This document shows positions 51,116 to 61,000 of a DNA stretch of 64,000 nt, piece after piece. The position numbers and the translations under genes were made by a program. The DNA lies in contig NZ_KQ410733.1 of NCBI RefSeq assembly GCF_001262505.1, positions 1 to 64,000 on the forward strand, read 5' to 3'. The notes beneath the pieces are model-generated. The model had not been told where the DNA came from and ran no database searches. It was given only the letters and a program-made list of their open reading frames with translations. Every line of letters starts with the position of its first letter. Within the stretch, counting starts at the first letter, position 1. The stretch is from Shinella sp. SUS2 (GTDB lineage: Bacteria; Pseudomonadota; Alphaproteobacteria; Rhizobiales; Rhizobiaceae).

Positions 51116-53044
51116 ATGTCCTTTCTGCAGAATGCCAAGATCATAACGAAAGTGCTGGTTCCAGTCGTCGCGCTAAGCGCGATCGTCATTGCCAGCATTG
51201 CTTACCTGTCCTGGAGTTACCATCGCGCCGATGAGAGTTACAGCGCGTTTGTCTCGAGCGACAACCGTGCGACCCTGCTCCTGTCGCGGGCCAATACGAG
51301 TGTGCACACCGCGGCCTATGTCGCCTACAAGGTCCTCGCTTACGATGCGAAGGCACCGGAAATGCAGCAACTCCTCGGCAGTTTTGCAGACAGTTCGAAG
51401 CAGGCGATCGAGCGCTTCGAGGCAGCCAAGCAGCGCCTGCCGGAAGCGGCGACCGCTATTGATGGCATGATTGGCAAGGCTCAGGCGATTTTTGCAGAGT
51501 TGAGCAAGGCCGTTGAGTTCGGTTCGCGCAATGAGAATGACGCGGCCCGCCCCATCCTCGCCCAGCAGGACGTCGCGATTATCGAGCTTCGCAAGATGCT
51601 CGGCACATTCATCGATGAGAACACCGCATCCATCGATGCGCAGACCGAAGTCCTGGCGAATGGAACGGATTTCACGATCAAGTCGTCGCTCATAGCGCTC
51701 GGTTTCGTCCTGGTGGCCGCACTGGCCGCATCGCTCGCAATAACCATCTACGGCATTACCCGGCCGGTGGATGCCCTTCGTCAGCGCATGCTGGGCCTTG
51801 CCGACGGAGAAACGGAAGCGCCGGTTTCGGGACTTGGCCGCAAGGACGAAGTCGGCCAGATGGCCGCCGCCGTTGCGGTGTTCCGCGACAACGCCGTCGA
51901 GCGCATCCGGCTTGAGCAGGAAGCGGCATCGAACCGCAGCCTCTCGGAAAACGAGCGGCTGGAGCGCGAGGCCCAGAAGGCACGCGAGGCCGCCGCCATC
52001 CAGGCCGCCGTGGACGCGCTCGCCACGGGCCTCGAACAGCTGTCCAACGGCAATCTGACCCACCGCGCCCACGAGCCCTTCGGTCTCAATCTCGATGGCT
52101 TGCGCACCAACTTCAACGACTCGATGGTCAAGCTGCAGAACACCTTGAAGCGGGTCGAGGAAAGCACCCGCAGCATCAATGCCGGTGCAAACGAGATGCG
52201 CTCGGGCGCGGACGATCTCGCCCGCCGGACTGAACAGCAGGCCGCATCCGTCGAGGAGACGGCGGCCGCGCTGGAGGAAATCACGACCGCGGTGAAGGAT
52301 TCGGCCCGTCGAGCGGAAGAGGCCGGCACACTCGTGGCCCGCACCCGGGAAGGGGCGGAGCGCTCCGCCATCGTGGTGCGCGACGCGATCGAGGCGATGC
52401 AGCTGATCGAGAAATCCTCCGGCGAGATCACCAACATCATCAGCGTGATCGACGAGATCGCCTTCCAGACGAACCTCCTGGCGCTCAATGCCGGCGTCGA
52501 GGCTGCCCGAGCCGGGGAAGCCGGCAAGGGCTTTGCAGTGGTCGCGCAGGAAGTGCGTGAACTCGCCCAGCGTTCGGCGGCGGCCGCCAAGGATATCAAG
52601 AACCTCATTGGCGCTTCCAGCCAGCAGGTGCAGGCTGGCGTGCAGAAGGTCCGCGAAACGGGTGCCGCGCTTGGCACGATCGCGACGGAGGTACAGGAAA
52701 TCAACCGCAATGTCGTCGCCATCGTCGAGGCGGCGCGTGAGCAGTCGATCGGACTTTCGGAAATCAACACGGCCGTCAATTCCATGGACCAGGGCACGCA
52801 GCAGAATGCGGCCATGGTTGAACAGACGACGGCGGCAACGCACAGCCTCTCCAGCGATGTCACTGCTCTTTCTCAGCTGTTGGCCCAGTTCAAGCTGCAC
52901 GAGCGGGAGCATGCTCCGGTTGCCGTCGTTCCCTCTTCCGGGAGTTCTCCCGTCCGGGCGCTGACCCGCAAGGTCGCAAGTGCGTTCTCCGGCTCTGCCG
53001 CCCTCGCCCATGCTCCACAGGGCGATCAGTGGCAGGAGTTCTGA
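51116..53044 (+). CDS. Methyl-accepting chemotaxis protein
   Basis: A 642-aa transmembrane chemoreceptor. Helices at about 11-33 and 186-208 flank a helical periplasmic domain. HAMP follows (about 210-265, GITRPVDALRQRM), with a second HAMP-like segment near 300-345. The signalling domain has the hairpin tip EIAFQTNLLALNAGVEAARAGEAGKGFAVVAQEVR. The C-terminal QWQEF resembles the CheR/CheB docking pentapeptide. The ligand is unknown. Confidence 0.94.
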   Translation: MSFLQNAKIITKVLVPVVALSAIVIASIAYLSWSYHRADESYSAFVSSDNRATLLLSRANTSVHTAAYVAYKVLAYDAKAPEMQQLLGSFADSSKQAIERFEAAKQRLPEAATAIDGMIGKAQAIFAELSKAVEFGSRNENDAARPILAQQDVAIIELRKMLGTFIDENTASIDAQTEVLANGTDFTIKSSLIALGFVLVAALAASLAITIYGITRPVDALRQRMLGLADGETEAPVSGLGRKDEVGQMAAAVAVFRDNAVERIRLEQEAASNRSLSENERLEREAQKAREAAAIQAAVDALATGLEQLSNGNLTHRAHEPFGLNLDGLRTNFNDSMVKLQNTLKRVEESTRSINAGANEMRSGADDLARRTEQQAASVEETAAALEEITTAVKDSARRAEEAGTLVARTREGAERSAIVVRDAIEAMQLIEKSSGEITNIISVIDEIAFQTNLLALNAGVEAARAGEAGKGFAVVAQEVRELAQRSAAAAKDIKNLIGASSQQVQAGVQKVRETGAALGTIATEVQEINRNVVAIVEAAREQSIGLSEINTAVNSMDQGTQQNAAMVEQTTAATHSLSSDVTALSQLLAQFKLHEREHAPVAVVPSSGSSPVRALTRKVASAFSGSAALAHAPQGDQWQEF

Positions 53045-53049
53045 GATAT

Positions 53050-53086
53050 CCGGGACCGGCAAGCCCGAAAGGGATGCCGGTCCCGG
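53050..53086 (+). terminator. Terminator after chemoreceptor gene
   Basis: A perfect 12-bp stem CCGGGACCGGCA / TGCCGGTCCCGG around a 13-nt loop, immediately after the stop. The U-run is poor (GCTTCGTT). Confidence 0.6.
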
Positions 53087-53164
53087 GCTTCGTTGCAGGC
53101 CGCATCAGGCAGCGGATTGCCGGTTGGTGTCACCTCGAGCATGCACAGGATGGAGTTTTAGCGA

Positions 53165-55582
53165 ATGTTGACGGTATATGGCTGCCTCGTGAACGAGCAC
53201 GATCTGCGGCTCGTGCTCCTCGCCGGGCTGGTTTGCACCCTGGCCTCCTTCGCTGCGATCAGCCTCCTGCACCATGTGCTGCGTACGCAGGGGCCGCTTC
53301 GGACGATCTGGCTGTGGGTTGCCGCGACGGCGACGGGTTTCGGCATCTGGGCCACGCACTTCATCGCAATGCTCGCCTTCTCCCCGGCCATGCCGACCGG
53401 CTATAACATCGCACTCACGGCGGTCTCGCTGCTGGATGCGATCCTGCTGACGCGCCTCGGGCTTTCGGTCGCGCTGGCCCGTATCCGGTTTGCACGCTGG
53501 CTGGGTGGGGCAGTTGTCGGCGGCGGCATCGCGGTGATGCACTACACGGGCATGGCCGCCTTCGAAATTCCCGGCCGCATCGAGTGGGACCCGGTGCTGG
53601 TCGCCGCCTCAATCATACTCGGTACGGTGATCGGCGCCTGTGCCCTGCCGGTCGGTCTGCGCGAGCGCAGCAAGGCGGCACTCGCCGGGGGAGCGTTGTT
53701 GTTGACCCTTGCCATCGTCAGCCATCATTTCACGGCCATGGGCGCGGCGGCGATCGTTCCCGATCCACGCTATCAAGTCTCCCCGCTGGCTATCCCGACG
53801 GGCTGGCTGGCCGTGCTGGTCTCGATCGCGGCGTTCACCATCCTGCTTCTGACCTTCGCCGCGCTGGCGCTCGACATTCGCGACCGCCGGCTTGCCGAGC
53901 GGGAATCGGAGCGCATGCGGGCACTGGCCAATGCCGCCTTCGAGGGCCTTCTGGTCTGCCGGCAGGGGGTGGTCGTTTCGGCCAATGCCAGCTTCGAGAC
54001 ACTCGTCGCCTGCCCGCAGGAGCAGGTGATCGGCGCCGCGCTTGCGACATTCCTGCCCGATGCGGCGGCCCGTCGCCAGCTCGCGGACAGGCCGAACACG
54101 GCTTTCGAAACGCGGCTGCGCGCGATTGACGGGGCAATGATCGATGTCGAGGTGGTTTCCCGGCCGATCGGCTTTGCCAACGCGCCGCACAGCGCCATCG
54201 CCGTCAGGGACCTGCGTGCCCGCAAGAAGGCCGAAAACAACATCCACTTCCTTGCCCACCACGATACCCTGACGGGCCTTGCCAACCGAAACAGCTTCAA
54301 CAGCGAGCTCGACGAGCAGATCGCCGCCCATCAGCCGAACGGGCGTCTGGGCGGGTCGCATCTGGCGGTGCTCTGCCTTGATCTCGATCGCTTCAAGGAG
54401 GTCAACGACCTCTTCGGCCATGCCGCTGGCGACAAGCTGCTTCAGAAGGTGGCGCTGTCGGCTTCAAGGGTCCTGCGCAAGGGCCAGCTGATGGCAAGGC
54501 TTGGCGGTGACGAATTCGCCATCATCGCGCCTGGTCTGAGCAATCCCATGCAGGCGGGGCGGATCGCCGAGAGCGTGCTTGATGCATTGCGGACGGAAAA
54601 TGAGAATGCTTCCGCCACGGACGGCCTGATCTCGACGAGCATCGGCATCGCGCTCTTTCCGGCGGACGCGGCCGACCGGACGTCGCTCATGAGCCATGCC
54701 GACACTGCGCTCTATCGCGCAAAGGCGGACGGGCGCGGCATCTACCGTTTCTTCGAGAGCGCCATGGGCGAGCAGGTGCGCGAACGTCGCCGCATCGAAC
54801 ACGACCTGCGGCACGCCATCGTGCGGCGCGAGCTCTCTCTCGTCTACCAGCCGCAGGCCCGTACCGCGGACCGGGAGGTCGTCGGCTTCGAGGCGCTGCT
54901 GCGCTGGAACAGCCGCGAGCGGGGTCGTATCGGACCGGACGTGTTCATTCCCATCGCGGAGGAATGCGGGCTCATCCTGCCGATCGGCGAATGGGTGCTG
55001 CGTGAGGCCTGCCGGGAGGCGGCGGGCTGGGCGCATCCGCTCGGCATTGCCGTCAATGTCTCGCCGATCCAGCTCCACAGTGCCCATTTCGCCCAGCTGG
55101 TGCACGAAACGCTGCTCCAGACAGGCCTTGCGCCCCATCGCCTCGAACTGGAAATCACTGAGACCGCTCTCATCCGTGACTTCAACCGGGCCCTTGCGAC
55201 GCTACGCCAGTTGAAGGCTCTCGGGGTCCGGATCGCCATGGACGATTTCGGAACTGGCTATTCCTCGCTTTCCAACCTGCGGGCGTTTCCCTTCGACAAG
55301 ATCAAGATCGATGCATCGTTCATCCGCTCGGTCGACGGAAACGGGCAGGCGGCGGCGATCGTGAAGGCCGTGCTCGGCCTTGGCCGCGGCCTCGAATTGC
55401 CGGTCCTTGCGGAAGGCGTGGAGACGGCGGAAGAACTCGCCTTCCTCAGCGCCGAAGATTGCCAGGAGGTGCAGGGCTATCTCGTCGGCCGGCCGCGACC
55501 GATCGGCGAATTCTCCAAGCATACCGGCTCTATGCCGGCCGTGCGCGGGCCTGCCTATGCCGAAAAAGGTGCAAACACCTGA
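53165..55582 (+). CDS. MHYT-GGDEF-EAL bifunctional c-di-GMP protein
   Basis: An 805-aa membrane protein. The N-terminal MHYT sensor (about 1-245, seven helices) has three metal-type motifs: THFIAM, MHYTGM and HHFTAM. A PAS-like segment follows (about 250-365), then GGDEF (about 370-530, intact GGDEF) and EAL (about 545-795). EAL residues are present: EALLRW, ELEITETAL, DDFGTGYSSL and KIDASFI. Both activities are possible. MHYT domains are thought to sense diatomic gases through copper. Confidence 0.93.
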   Translation: MLTVYGCLVNEHDLRLVLLAGLVCTLASFAAISLLHHVLRTQGPLRTIWLWVAATATGFGIWATHFIAMLAFSPAMPTGYNIALTAVSLLDAILLTRLGLSVALARIRFARWLGGAVVGGGIAVMHYTGMAAFEIPGRIEWDPVLVAASIILGTVIGACALPVGLRERSKAALAGGALLLTLAIVSHHFTAMGAAAIVPDPRYQVSPLAIPTGWLAVLVSIAAFTILLLTFAALALDIRDRRLAERESERMRALANAAFEGLLVCRQGVVVSANASFETLVACPQEQVIGAALATFLPDAAARRQLADRPNTAFETRLRAIDGAMIDVEVVSRPIGFANAPHSAIAVRDLRARKKAENNIHFLAHHDTLTGLANRNSFNSELDEQIAAHQPNGRLGGSHLAVLCLDLDRFKEVNDLFGHAAGDKLLQKVALSASRVLRKGQLMARLGGDEFAIIAPGLSNPMQAGRIAESVLDALRTENENASATDGLISTSIGIALFPADAADRTSLMSHADTALYRAKADGRGIYRFFESAMGEQVRERRRIEHDLRHAIVRRELSLVYQPQARTADREVVGFEALLRWNSRERGRIGPDVFIPIAEECGLILPIGEWVLREACREAAGWAHPLGIAVNVSPIQLHSAHFAQLVHETLLQTGLAPHRLELEITETALIRDFNRALATLRQLKALGVRIAMDDFGTGYSSLSNLRAFPFDKIKIDASFIRSVDGNGQAAAIVKAVLGLGRGLELPVLAEGVETAEELAFLSAEDCQEVQGYLVGRPRPIGEFSKHTGSMPAVRGPAYAEKGANT

Positions 55583-55648
55583 CGAGGCCGTCTATTGAGA
55601 CAATTGTCCACTTGGACAGAGCAGGGCGACATCGGCACCCGGCCCTGC

Positions 55649-56782
55649 TCAGGCGGCCGCTGCCTGCTGTTCCCGCAGGAAGGTCGAGATGCGTTTCAGC
55701 CCTTCCGCCAGCACCGTGCCGTTGTTGGTGAAGCCGATCCGTACATAACCTTCCATGTCCATGGCGCTTCCGGGCGTCAGCATCACGCCGGTGCGCGCCA
55801 GCAGCCCTTCACAGAACTCCACGGAGGAGAGAGGCAGGTGGTACTTCAGGAGCGCGGTTGTGCCGGATTTCGGCTTGATCCAGGAGACCAGCGGCTCGCC
55901 GTCGACCCAGGCCGCAAGTGTTGCGAGGTTGCTGCGGGTGATGGCGCGGCTGCGGGCAAGGATCTTGTCGCGGTTCTCCAGCGCGATGGCGGCGAAGTGG
56001 TCGTCCAGCATCCCGACGCTGATCGTGTTGTAGTCGCGGTGGATCGAGACGGCGTGCAGCAGGTCTACCGGTCCGGCGATCCAGCCGAGACGCAGACCTG
56101 CAAGCGCGAAGGTCTTCGACATGCTGGCAGTGCTGATGCCCTTTTCGTAGAGATCGGCGATCGAGGCGGTCATGCCGTCGCCCTCCTGGTCCGTGCCGCG
56201 ATAGACCTCGTCACAGAGGATCCAGGCGCCGGCGGCCCGGGCGATCTCGACGACCTTCTCCAGATAGGCGCGATCCATCAGTGCGCCGGTGGGATTGTTG
56301 GGGTTGTTGATGGCGATGAGCTTCGTGCCCGGCGTCGCCAGCCGCTTCAGTTCCTCAAGATCGGGTAGGAAACCGGTCGCCTCCGTCAGCCGGAGGATCT
56401 GCACGTCGGCGCCGATGCTCTCCGGGATGGAGTAATGCTGCTGGTAGGTCGGCAGCACGGAGATGACGCGGTCGCCGCGCTCGACGAGCGTGCCGTGCAC
56501 CAACGCGTTCGCGCCGATCGCACCATGCGTGATGACGACGTTTTCCACCGCCTGCTTCTCGTAGAGGGCGGCGACCAGCTTGCGCAGGCGCTCGCTGCCC
56601 TCGATCGCCCCGTAGGTCAGCTTTATCGGCAGAAGCTCGGAGAGGATCGTGTCGGTCTTGCCCGCCATCTCCAGGAGCTCGGCGACGGTCAGAGATTCGA
56701 CACAGGTCTCGGCGATGTTCAGTTCGCAATTGTTTTCATAGCGGTTCATCCAGATTTCAACGCCGAAATCACGAATCTTCAT
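55649..56782 (-). CDS. Class I/II PLP aminotransferase
   Basis: A 377-aa fold-type I aminotransferase. The motifs NNPNNPTGALM and CDEVYRG (Asp-x-x-Tyr) and the PLP lysine in SMSKTFALAGLRLGW are all present. ATG 56782 gives the typical N-terminus. It resembles aspartate-aminotransferase-like enzymes of unassigned substrate. It is transcribed from its own promoter, which has an 18-bp palindrome in the spacer. It lies downstream of the ABC-PLP-PfkB genes on the same strand. Confidence 0.9.
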   Translation of the reverse strand: MKIRDFGVEIWMNRYENNCELNIAETCVESLTVAELLEMAGKTDTILSELLPIKLTYGAIEGSERLRKLVAALYEKQAVENVVITHGAIGANALVHGTLVERGDRVISVLPTYQQHYSIPESIGADVQILRLTEATGFLPDLEELKRLATPGTKLIAINNPNNPTGALMDRAYLEKVVEIARAAGAWILCDEVYRGTDQEGDGMTASIADLYEKGISTASMSKTFALAGLRLGWIAGPVDLLHAVSIHRDYNTISVGMLDDHFAAIALENRDKILARSRAITRSNLATLAAWVDGEPLVSWIKPKSGTTALLKYHLPLSSVEFCEGLLARTGVMLTPGSAMDMEGYVRIGFTNNGTVLAEGLKRISTFLREQQAAAA

Positions 56783-56871
56783 GGGGCAACTCCTTTGGTG
56801 TCTCGGACATCGGCAGCAGGCGATGGAGAGCGTGCGGTTTGCTGTCTTCAGGACAGGGATGATTGCACAGG

Positions 56872-56900
56872 ATGCTATGAGCAATATATTGCTCAGTCAA
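56872..56900 (-). promoter_or_regulatory. Aminotransferase promoter with operator in the spacer
   Basis: Minus-strand -35 TTGACT (56900-56895), exactly 17 bp spacing, -10 TAGCAT (56877-56872). The spacer is filled by the perfect palindrome TGAGCAATATATTGCTCA (56878-56895). A repressor bound here would block polymerase. The rest of gap 56783-57059 shows no gene. Confidence 0.65.
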
Positions 56901-57059
56901 GGAGGCCCGATGTCTTCGCCCCGTTTCAGGCGCCCGGCTTTGGTCGCGAGCCATCCTCTATCGGGACGGACCGGCACCGCCGCGCGCGAGCATCCTTGGC
57001 AGGTCGTACCCGCCTGCGGCCTTTTCTTGGAAAAGGTCACGTCTGTCGGAAAACCTGGA

Positions 57060-57992
57060 TCAGCGCGCCATCAGCTGCAAGGCGTCCTGAAGGCACGGCA
57101 TGGCGATGCCTGCGCCCTTGCGCGTCACGGCGACGGCGCCGAAGGCGTTGGCGAGGCGGCAGCAGTCGGGGCCGTTGAGGCCGGTGAGGCTGCCGTGGAT
57201 ATGGCCGGCGGCGAAGGCATCGCCGGCGCCGGTCGTGTCCACTGCCGCGGTGGAAAACCACGGGGCACTGTCGGTGCCTTCGCGTCGGCAGAGGCGTGAT
57301 GCGGCTCCATCCCCCTTGAGCGCGATGCGTCGCACGCCACCCGCCAGCAGCGCGGCGAGCATCGGCTCAAGGTCGCTCCCCTGCGGCCGATGCAGGAGGC
57401 GGGGAAGGTCGGCGCCGTCGAGCAGGATCATCTCCAGCTTCGGCAGAAGGCTCAGCACCTTGCCGGCGATTGTCGAGGCGACGCCGCCGGGCACGTCGAG
57501 GCTGACGGGGATGCTCCGCGCTGCTGCAATATCGATGGCGCGGCAGGCGGCCTGCGATTGGGGGGCTTGAAGCAGCGCATAGCCGGAGAGATGGAACAGC
57601 GCGGCGCCTTCGAAGGCGCTTTCGGCAATGTCGTCCGGCACGAGATGGGCATTGGCGCCACGATAGGCGAACATGGTGCGTTCGCCGCTCGCACCCACCG
57701 TCACCACGTTGATCTGCGTCGGCTCGGCCGGATCCTCGCCGATCCAGCGGGTCGCAACGCCGGCTCCGACAAGATCCGAAAGCGCCTGCCGGCCCCAGGC
57801 ATCCGCACCGATACGCCCGATCAGGCGGGCCTCGTGGCCGGAGCGGGCAAGGGCAATCGCCGTGTTGGTGGCCGAACCGCCGAGTGCCACGGTCTGGTGC
57901 GTGGCGATGCCTTCCCCGCCCTCGGGCGGGTAGAAGGGAATATCGAGCACGAGGTCGATATTGATATCGCCGAGCAGGACGACCGCGGCCAT
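57060..57992 (-). CDS. PfkB-family carbohydrate kinase
   Basis: A 310-aa ribokinase-fold kinase. LGGSATNTAIALARSG is the N-terminal PfkB signature and VDTTGAGDAFAAGHIHG the C-terminal one with the catalytic aspartate. The family covers ribokinase, fructokinase, 2-keto-3-deoxygluconate kinase and nucleoside kinases. It lies 9 bp downstream of the trans-sulfuration-type gene, last in the ABC operon, implying that the imported or processed compound carries a sugar-like hydroxyl to phosphorylate. Confidence 0.9.
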   Translation of the reverse strand: MAAVVLLGDINIDLVLDIPFYPPEGGEGIATHQTVALGGSATNTAIALARSGHEARLIGRIGADAWGRQALSDLVGAGVATRWIGEDPAEPTQINVVTVGASGERTMFAYRGANAHLVPDDIAESAFEGAALFHLSGYALLQAPQSQAACRAIDIAAARSIPVSLDVPGGVASTIAGKVLSLLPKLEMILLDGADLPRLLHRPQGSDLEPMLAALLAGGVRRIALKGDGAASRLCRREGTDSAPWFSTAAVDTTGAGDAFAAGHIHGSLTGLNGPDCCRLANAFGAVAVTRKGAGIAMPCLQDALQLMAR

Positions 57993-58001
57993 CGGGCGGC
58001 C

Positions 58002-59204
58002 TCAGAGATCGACGTGCATCAACGCGATCGCCTGATCCACATCGGCGATGATGTCGTCGATATGTTCGATGCCGACCGAGAAGCGCACCAGGCCGTCGAC
58101 CACGCCCATCGCCTCGCGTTCCTGGCTTGGAATGTCGAGGAAGGCCATGGTGGCGGGAACCTGCGTGGTGGTGCGAAGGCCGCCGAGGCTGGCTGCGAAG
58201 GAGCACAGTTTCAGCCGCTTGAGGAGGCGTGCGCCGGAGGCTTCGTCGGCCACCTGGAAGGAGAGCATCGCACCGCCGCCCTGCAACTGCTCGCTGGCTG
58301 CAGCGTAGTTCGGATGCGAGGGCAGGCCGGGATAGAAGACACGCTTGACGCGCGGATGAGCCTCCAGGTGCTTTGCCAGCGCCAGCGCGTTGGCGCATTG
58401 CTTTTCGAGGCGCAGCGACAGGGTCTGGGCGCCGCGCAGAAGCAGCCAGGCGTTGAAGGGAGAGAGCGGCGCGCCGAGCTTGTTCAGCGTGTTCCAGCGC
58501 ACATCCTCCAGCCAGTCGGTGGGCAGGATGTCCGATTTCAGTGTGATGACGCCGCCGACGGCATCGTTGTGGCCGCCGATGAACTTGGTGGCGCTTTCGA
58601 CGACGACGTCGACGCCGAATTCATGCGGGCGGCAGACGGCGGGGGAGGCGAAGGTGTTGTCGCAGATGACGACGATGCCGCGGGCATGGGCGATCTCGAC
58701 CAGCTTTCTGAGCGGCGGCACCTTCATCGTCGGGTTGGCGATGGCCTCGACATAGAGGACCTTGGTTTCGGCGGTGAAGGCGTTCTCGACGGCACGCACA
58801 TCCGTGCAATCGACGAGGCTGACCTTCAGGCCGAAATCCTGGGCGCGGTGGTCGAAGAATTCATGGGTCGAGGAATAGGTGGTGAGGTCGGCGACGATAT
58901 GATCGCCGGCCTTCAGGATGCCGAAGAGCGCATGCGAGATCGCTGCCATGCCGGATGCCGTGGCAAGGCAGCCGGTGCCGCCTGTGAGCTGCGCGATATG
59001 CTCTTCGAACTTGTACTCTGTCGGATTGCCGCAGCGCGAATAGATGTTCACTTCCTTGCGCGCGCCGGCCACGATCTGGTCGTAGATGTCGCCGGCATAC
59101 TGGAAGTTCGCCGACATGTAGATCGGGTAGCTGATCGACTGGGAGTGTTCCTCAGGCTCGTAGAAGACGGCGCGGCTGGCGAACTGGTAATCCTTGGCAG
59201 ACAT
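58002..59204 (-). CDS. Trans-sulfuration family PLP enzyme (CGS/CGL/MGL-like)
   Basis: A 400-aa Cys/Met-metabolism PLP-dependent enzyme. IYSRCGNPTEYKFE, ATASGMAAI, DNTFASPAVCRP and the PLP-lysine motif VESATKFIGGHND are visible. The family includes cystathionine synthases and lyases, methionine gamma-lyase and O-acylhomoserine sulfhydrylases. It starts 4 bp after the permease stop, inside a sugar-type ABC operon, an unusual setting. That suggests gamma- or beta-elimination of an unusual amino acid or thio compound, which is inference. Confidence 0.88.
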   Translation of the reverse strand: MSAKDYQFASRAVFYEPEEHSQSISYPIYMSANFQYAGDIYDQIVAGARKEVNIYSRCGNPTEYKFEEHIAQLTGGTGCLATASGMAAISHALFGILKAGDHIVADLTTYSSTHEFFDHRAQDFGLKVSLVDCTDVRAVENAFTAETKVLYVEAIANPTMKVPPLRKLVEIAHARGIVVICDNTFASPAVCRPHEFGVDVVVESATKFIGGHNDAVGGVITLKSDILPTDWLEDVRWNTLNKLGAPLSPFNAWLLLRGAQTLSLRLEKQCANALALAKHLEAHPRVKRVFYPGLPSHPNYAAASEQLQGGGAMLSFQVADEASGARLLKRLKLCSFAASLGGLRTTTQVPATMAFLDIPSQEREAMGVVDGLVRFSVGIEHIDDIIADVDQAIALMHVDL

Positions 59205-59208
59205 TGTG

Positions 59209-60048
59209 TTACTCCTTCACGGCGCCGCCGATGAGGGCGGCCGTGATCTGGCGTTCGAAATAGACAAAGAGGATGAGCGGGGCGATGGCCGCGATCAGGA
59301 TAGCCGCCAGCATCGCCGGATAGTTGGTGATGTGCTCGCCGACGAAATCGGTAAGGCCGACGGGCAGGGTCTTGCGCGCCGGATTGTTGATGAAGACGAC
59401 GGGGAAGAGGAAGTCGTTCCACACCCAGATCATGTTGACGATGGCGACGGTGAACATGGCCGGCCTTGCGATGGGCAGGGCGACTTTGCGAAAGATCTGC
59501 CATTCGGAAGCGCCGTCGACGCGGCCGGCGTCGAAGAGTTCGCGCGGCAGCGTGTTGAAGAAGGCCTGCATGATGAAGATCGATACGGGCACGTTGAAGG
59601 CCGCTGTCGGCAGGATGACGCCGAGATGGGTGTCCAGCAGGCCGGCTCCGCGCAGCATCACGACGAGCGGCACCAGCGCCACATAGGCGGGGATCGCCAT
59701 GGCGGCGGTGAGGGACAGTTCCACCGCCGGCATCCAGCGGGGCCGGTAGATGGCGAGCGCGTAGCCCGCGAGCGTTGAGACGAGGACGGTGATCAGTGTC
59801 GCGCCGGCCATGACGATCAGCGAATTGACGGCGTAGCCGCCGAGCGCCCCGCCGCTCCACGCCCCGATGTAGGCGTCGAAATTGAGGCTGGTCGGGAAGG
59901 ACCAGACGGAGCGCATGAATTCCTTGTTCGTCTTGAAGGTGCTGTAGATCATCCAGATGAAGGGGAAGATCACCATCAGCACATGCAGGGTGAGGAGCGC
60001 GAGCACGACGCTGTTCGTGCGGTTCCAGCGGTGGACGACCGTCGTCAT
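59209..60048 (-). CDS. MalG-type ABC transporter permease
   Basis: A 279-aa inner-membrane permease of the carbohydrate-uptake-1 family with six helices. The EAA-like loop is ELFDAGRVDGASEWQIFRKVALPIARP. ATG 60048 overlaps the preceding permease as ATGA. The frame is open well upstream, but that is permease 1 in another frame. Confidence 0.92.
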   Translation of the reverse strand: MTTVVHRWNRTNSVVLALLTLHVLMVIFPFIWMIYSTFKTNKEFMRSVWSFPTSLNFDAYIGAWSGGALGGYAVNSLIVMAGATLITVLVSTLAGYALAIYRPRWMPAVELSLTAAMAIPAYVALVPLVVMLRGAGLLDTHLGVILPTAAFNVPVSIFIMQAFFNTLPRELFDAGRVDGASEWQIFRKVALPIARPAMFTVAIVNMIWVWNDFLFPVVFINNPARKTLPVGLTDFVGEHITNYPAMLAAILIAAIAPLILFVYFERQITAALIGGAVKE

Positions 60049-60941
60049 GCGTCCCCCTTGCGCTTCATGTAGCGGAAGATGATCCAGGCGGCGAGGGCCG
60101 TCAGCACCATCTGGGCGAAGCCGATGGTTGCGGCATAGCCCATCTCGAAGCTGCCGAAGCCCATCTTGTAGAGATAGGTGGAAATGACCTCGCTGGCGTG
60201 GCTCGGCCCGCCATTGGTGAGCACGAACACCAGAGAGAAGGTTTTGAGCGAGCCGATGATGGCGAGCAGCGAGTTGGCGCGCACGGCATCCCAGACCATC
60301 GGGATGGTGATCGAGACGAACTTGCGCCGATGGCCCGCGCCGTCGATCTCCGCCGCCTCGTAGACGCTTTCCGGCACGGAACGCACGGCCGCGGTGAAGA
60401 GCAGCACATAGAGCCCGAGATAGGTGAAGCTCATGACCACGACGACGGCGAGGAAGGCGGTGTCGGATTCGCCGAGCCAGCCGCGCTTCAGGCTGTCGAG
60501 GCCCACCACTTTCAACGCCGCGTTCACCAGCCCGAAATAGGGATTGTACATGAAGCGCCAGAGCAGGCCGATGCAGATCTCGCTGACCATGACGGGCACG
60601 AGATAGAAGAACAGGAAGATGCGGCTGAAGGCCGGCACGATGCGCACCAGGCAATAGGCGATGACCAGCGCCAGAAAGACCTGGAAGACGATGGCCGAGA
60701 GCGCGACGAGCAGGTTGCGGCCGAGTGAGGCCCAGAAGATCGGGTCGGCGGCAAGCCTGAGGACATTGCCGGCGCCGACGAAGAGCGGCGGGGAGGCGCC
60801 GTCCCACTGGAACATCGACAACCAGCCGGCATAGACGACGGGATAGGCGACGAAGGCGAAGACGAAGACGAGAGCCGGCGCCAGGAAGACCAGCGCCGCC
60901 CGATTGTGTCTCTTCGCAAAGCCGATGTCAGCGCGCATCAT
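60045..60941 (-). CDS. MalF-type ABC transporter permease
   Basis: A 298-aa permease of the same family with six helices. The EAA loop is SVYEAAEIDGAGHRRKFVSITIPMVWD, and LTNGGPSHASEVISTYLY is the characteristic later loop. It pairs with the MalG-type partner. It lies 59 bp downstream of the substrate-binding-protein gene. Confidence 0.92.
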   Translation of the reverse strand: MMRADIGFAKRHNRAALVFLAPALVFVFAFVAYPVVYAGWLSMFQWDGASPPLFVGAGNVLRLAADPIFWASLGRNLLVALSAIVFQVFLALVIAYCLVRIVPAFSRIFLFFYLVPVMVSEICIGLLWRFMYNPYFGLVNAALKVVGLDSLKRGWLGESDTAFLAVVVVMSFTYLGLYVLLFTAAVRSVPESVYEAAEIDGAGHRRKFVSITIPMVWDAVRANSLLAIIGSLKTFSLVFVLTNGGPSHASEVISTYLYKMGFGSFEMGYAATIGFAQMVLTALAAWIIFRYMKRKGDA

Positions 60942-61000
60942 CCCGCCGGTTTCCTGGAGGTATCGGCCCGCCCACGTTGAAGCGCCGGCGGGCTGTTTTC

